Shown here: positions 62,531 to 64,000 of the stretch, in pieces
Numbering within the stretch: the stretch's first letter is position 1
How the letters are laid out: each line of letters begins with the position of its first letter
Assembly (NCBI RefSeq): GCF_032884065.1
Contig: NC_088873.1
Span: 22,371,558-22,435,557, forward strand
DNA length: 64,000 nt
Source: Artemia franciscana
Taxonomy: Eukaryota; Arthropoda; Branchiopoda; Anostraca; Artemiidae
Direction of reading: 5' to 3'
Notes under the pieces: model-generated
What the model was told of the DNA's origin: nothing
The model's database searches: none
Seen by the model: only the letters and a program-made list of their open reading frames with translations
Program-made: the position numbers and the translations under genes

Positions 62531-63009
62531 CTTTACTTTTTTTTAAATATGATCTAAGTGTTTATTCTTCCAGTGCAAAATTAATATTTATCAAAACCGT
62601 ACAATAAGCCAACTACTGTCGATGACCATCCATAGAGAGCCACGGGCCGGCCGCATAAAATATTGGAAACGTAACAAAGTAATTCAATGAAATATTCTTA
62701 ATTAAATAATGGCACGTGCAATACTACATATTTACATAAGAAATTTTATATGGCGTAATGTGGCACTCCACAAGCTTTTATCATGCTCAAACATATAATA
62801 GTTCACTTTTCGGTGATAACGGTCATTTTCTTCATATTCCACGGTCAATAACAAGAGTGCATATTCAAATATAATATCACAAGATAATCTGTTCAAGCCA
62901 ATAGCACCAAAATTTACTTTTCATATTTTTGAAATACAAAATGAAAATGATATACATATACTACTCATGTTTTACAGTTATGACAGATTAGTTTTACAGA
63001 TTATGAGCA

Positions 63010-64000
63010 AGCGTTCAATTCTGCTGACTGATGAGCTTTAGCTAAGGTTTCACCCTTGTATGGTATATCAGACAAATATGCTAAAGTAATTAGTGCTATA
63101 TATGAGAATAACATTGCTGCGGTTACGTTAGGAAATGAAGTCAGCAGCTGATCTAACATTAAATCAGGAGTTAGGCAGGGTAGTATTTTATCACCCTTTA
63201 TATGGATCATTTTGATGGACTTTGTCTTAAGAAGCACAGGAAAGGCAATGGGAGACCTCGGAATCAAATGATGGGGGGGGGTGGGAACTGTCCTGGACTT
63301 AGATTATGCTGACGATTTAAGCATCTTAGATGAAAGTGTGAGCAAAATAAATGAACTTTTAGAGGTTTTGCAAGTTCAGGGTGCTAGAATAGGTTTGAAA
63401 ATAAATGTTAAGAGGACTAAGTCGCTAGAGCTAGCAATAAGTGAGGATGAAAAGGTGATGTTGGGCAACGAAAAGATTGATCAGGTGGGCAGCTTCACTA
63501 ACCTTGGTAGTATTATTACTACAGACGGTGGTAGCAGAGAAGATGTTAAAAGTAGAATGACCAAGGCTCAGGGTGTTTTTTCACAGTTAAAAAGTTTGGA
63601 AGAATAAGAAGAAAGGTGTGCAAATCAAGATTAGAATATTGGAAGCTACAGTGGTCAAATATGGCTCTGAAGCATGGGCGCTCCGAAAAGCAGACGAAGA
63701 TTTGCTAGATGTTTTCCAGAGAAATCTTCTACAGATTGTTCTCGGTACCCGGCTAACTGACCGTATTCCAAACAGTAGGCTGTATGAAAAGTGTGGTTTA
63801 ATCCCGCATTCTAAGGCTTTAATTAGAAAAAGGTTGAGATGGCTATGGCATATTATGCGGACAGATGATAATATATTGCCAAATATTGTCCTTTTCGGCG
63901 AACCGTTTATGGCTAAACAGAAAGCAGGTCTTCCGCAGTTGAGGTGGGAGGATATCATAAAGAAAGATTTGAAGGATATAGGAACTTTTTTTTGGGGGGG
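63010..64000 (+). pseudogene. LINE reverse transcriptase, cut by window end
   Basis: From about 63065 the frame reads ISDKYAKVISAIYENNIAAV, TLGNEVSS, a stop, IKSGVRQGSILSPFIWIILM and DFVLRSTGKAMGDLGIK. After a shift in the G-run at 63272-63280 it reads LDLDYADDLSILDESVSKIN (catalytic YADD), GARIGLKINVKRTKSLEL, QVGSFTNLGSIITTDGGSRE and VKSRMTKAQGVFSQLK. After a shift near 63597 it reads RILEATVVKYGSEAWALRKA, DLLDVFQRNLLQIVLGTRLT and LRQ/LRW segments to the end. This is a non-LTR element of the type often labelled endonuclease-reverse transcriptase. One stop and two shifts; the 5' end is truncated or missing. Confidence 0.85.

Overview
The window is animal nuclear DNA: AT-rich, split genes with GT-AG introns, long homopolymers, (TA)n tracts and many classes of eukaryotic transposable element. 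The mix of LINE, Penelope-like, Helitron and hAT remnants and the dispersed repeat families looks like a crustacean genome, perhaps a brine shrimp (Artemia). That placement is my inference from the repeats and has not been tested by any search.

Only two host genes can be supported. (1) A TTC5 (Strap) orthologue lies on the minus strand. Six exons at 26.1, 25.0, 23.5, 12.0, 9.4 and 2.7 kb join in frame to about 384 residues, with four TPR-bearing exons and a C-terminal OB-fold spread over the last two. The first exon was not found. (2) The first two exons of a glycerol kinase 5-like FGGY kinase gene (GK5) lie on the plus strand at 51.7 and 55.8 kb; the rest is beyond the window.

Everything else is repeat or unrecognised intergenic and intronic DNA. 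Layout: 1-2.3 kb, unassigned; 2.6-26.2 kb, TTC5, whose introns hold a 45-bp minisatellite, a LINE fragment, a Penelope-like element (PLE) split by a Helitron, an orphan LINE 3' end, a (TA)n and poly-T repeat block, two abutting Helitrons, a ~288-bp tandem array and a LINE reverse transcriptase. 27.3-38.3 kb holds a dispersed repeat, a hAT transposase tail, a tRNA-headed SINE, a 5'-truncated LINE, a foldback repeat and a gag-like fragment. 39-45.6 kb is a nearly full-length two-ORF LINE carrying an internally deleted Ty3/gypsy element between its ORFs. 45.6-51.5 kb holds minor repeats. 51.7-61.4 kb is GK5 exons plus a very unusual ~4-kb head-to-head satellite of 'gattttgataat' units. 61.5-64 kb holds a second SINE, a broken unknown reading frame and a LINE reverse transcriptase cut by the window end.

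I see no new multi-gene system. The strongest items for a second look are the layered PLE/Helitron locus with a candidate hammerhead ribozyme and a twin-priming-like inversion (5.2-7.8 kb), the palindromic satellite inside the GK5 intron (55.9-61.4 kb), the dispersed repeat family with a conserved terminal hairpin, and the unidentified broken reading frame at 62.2-62.5 kb.
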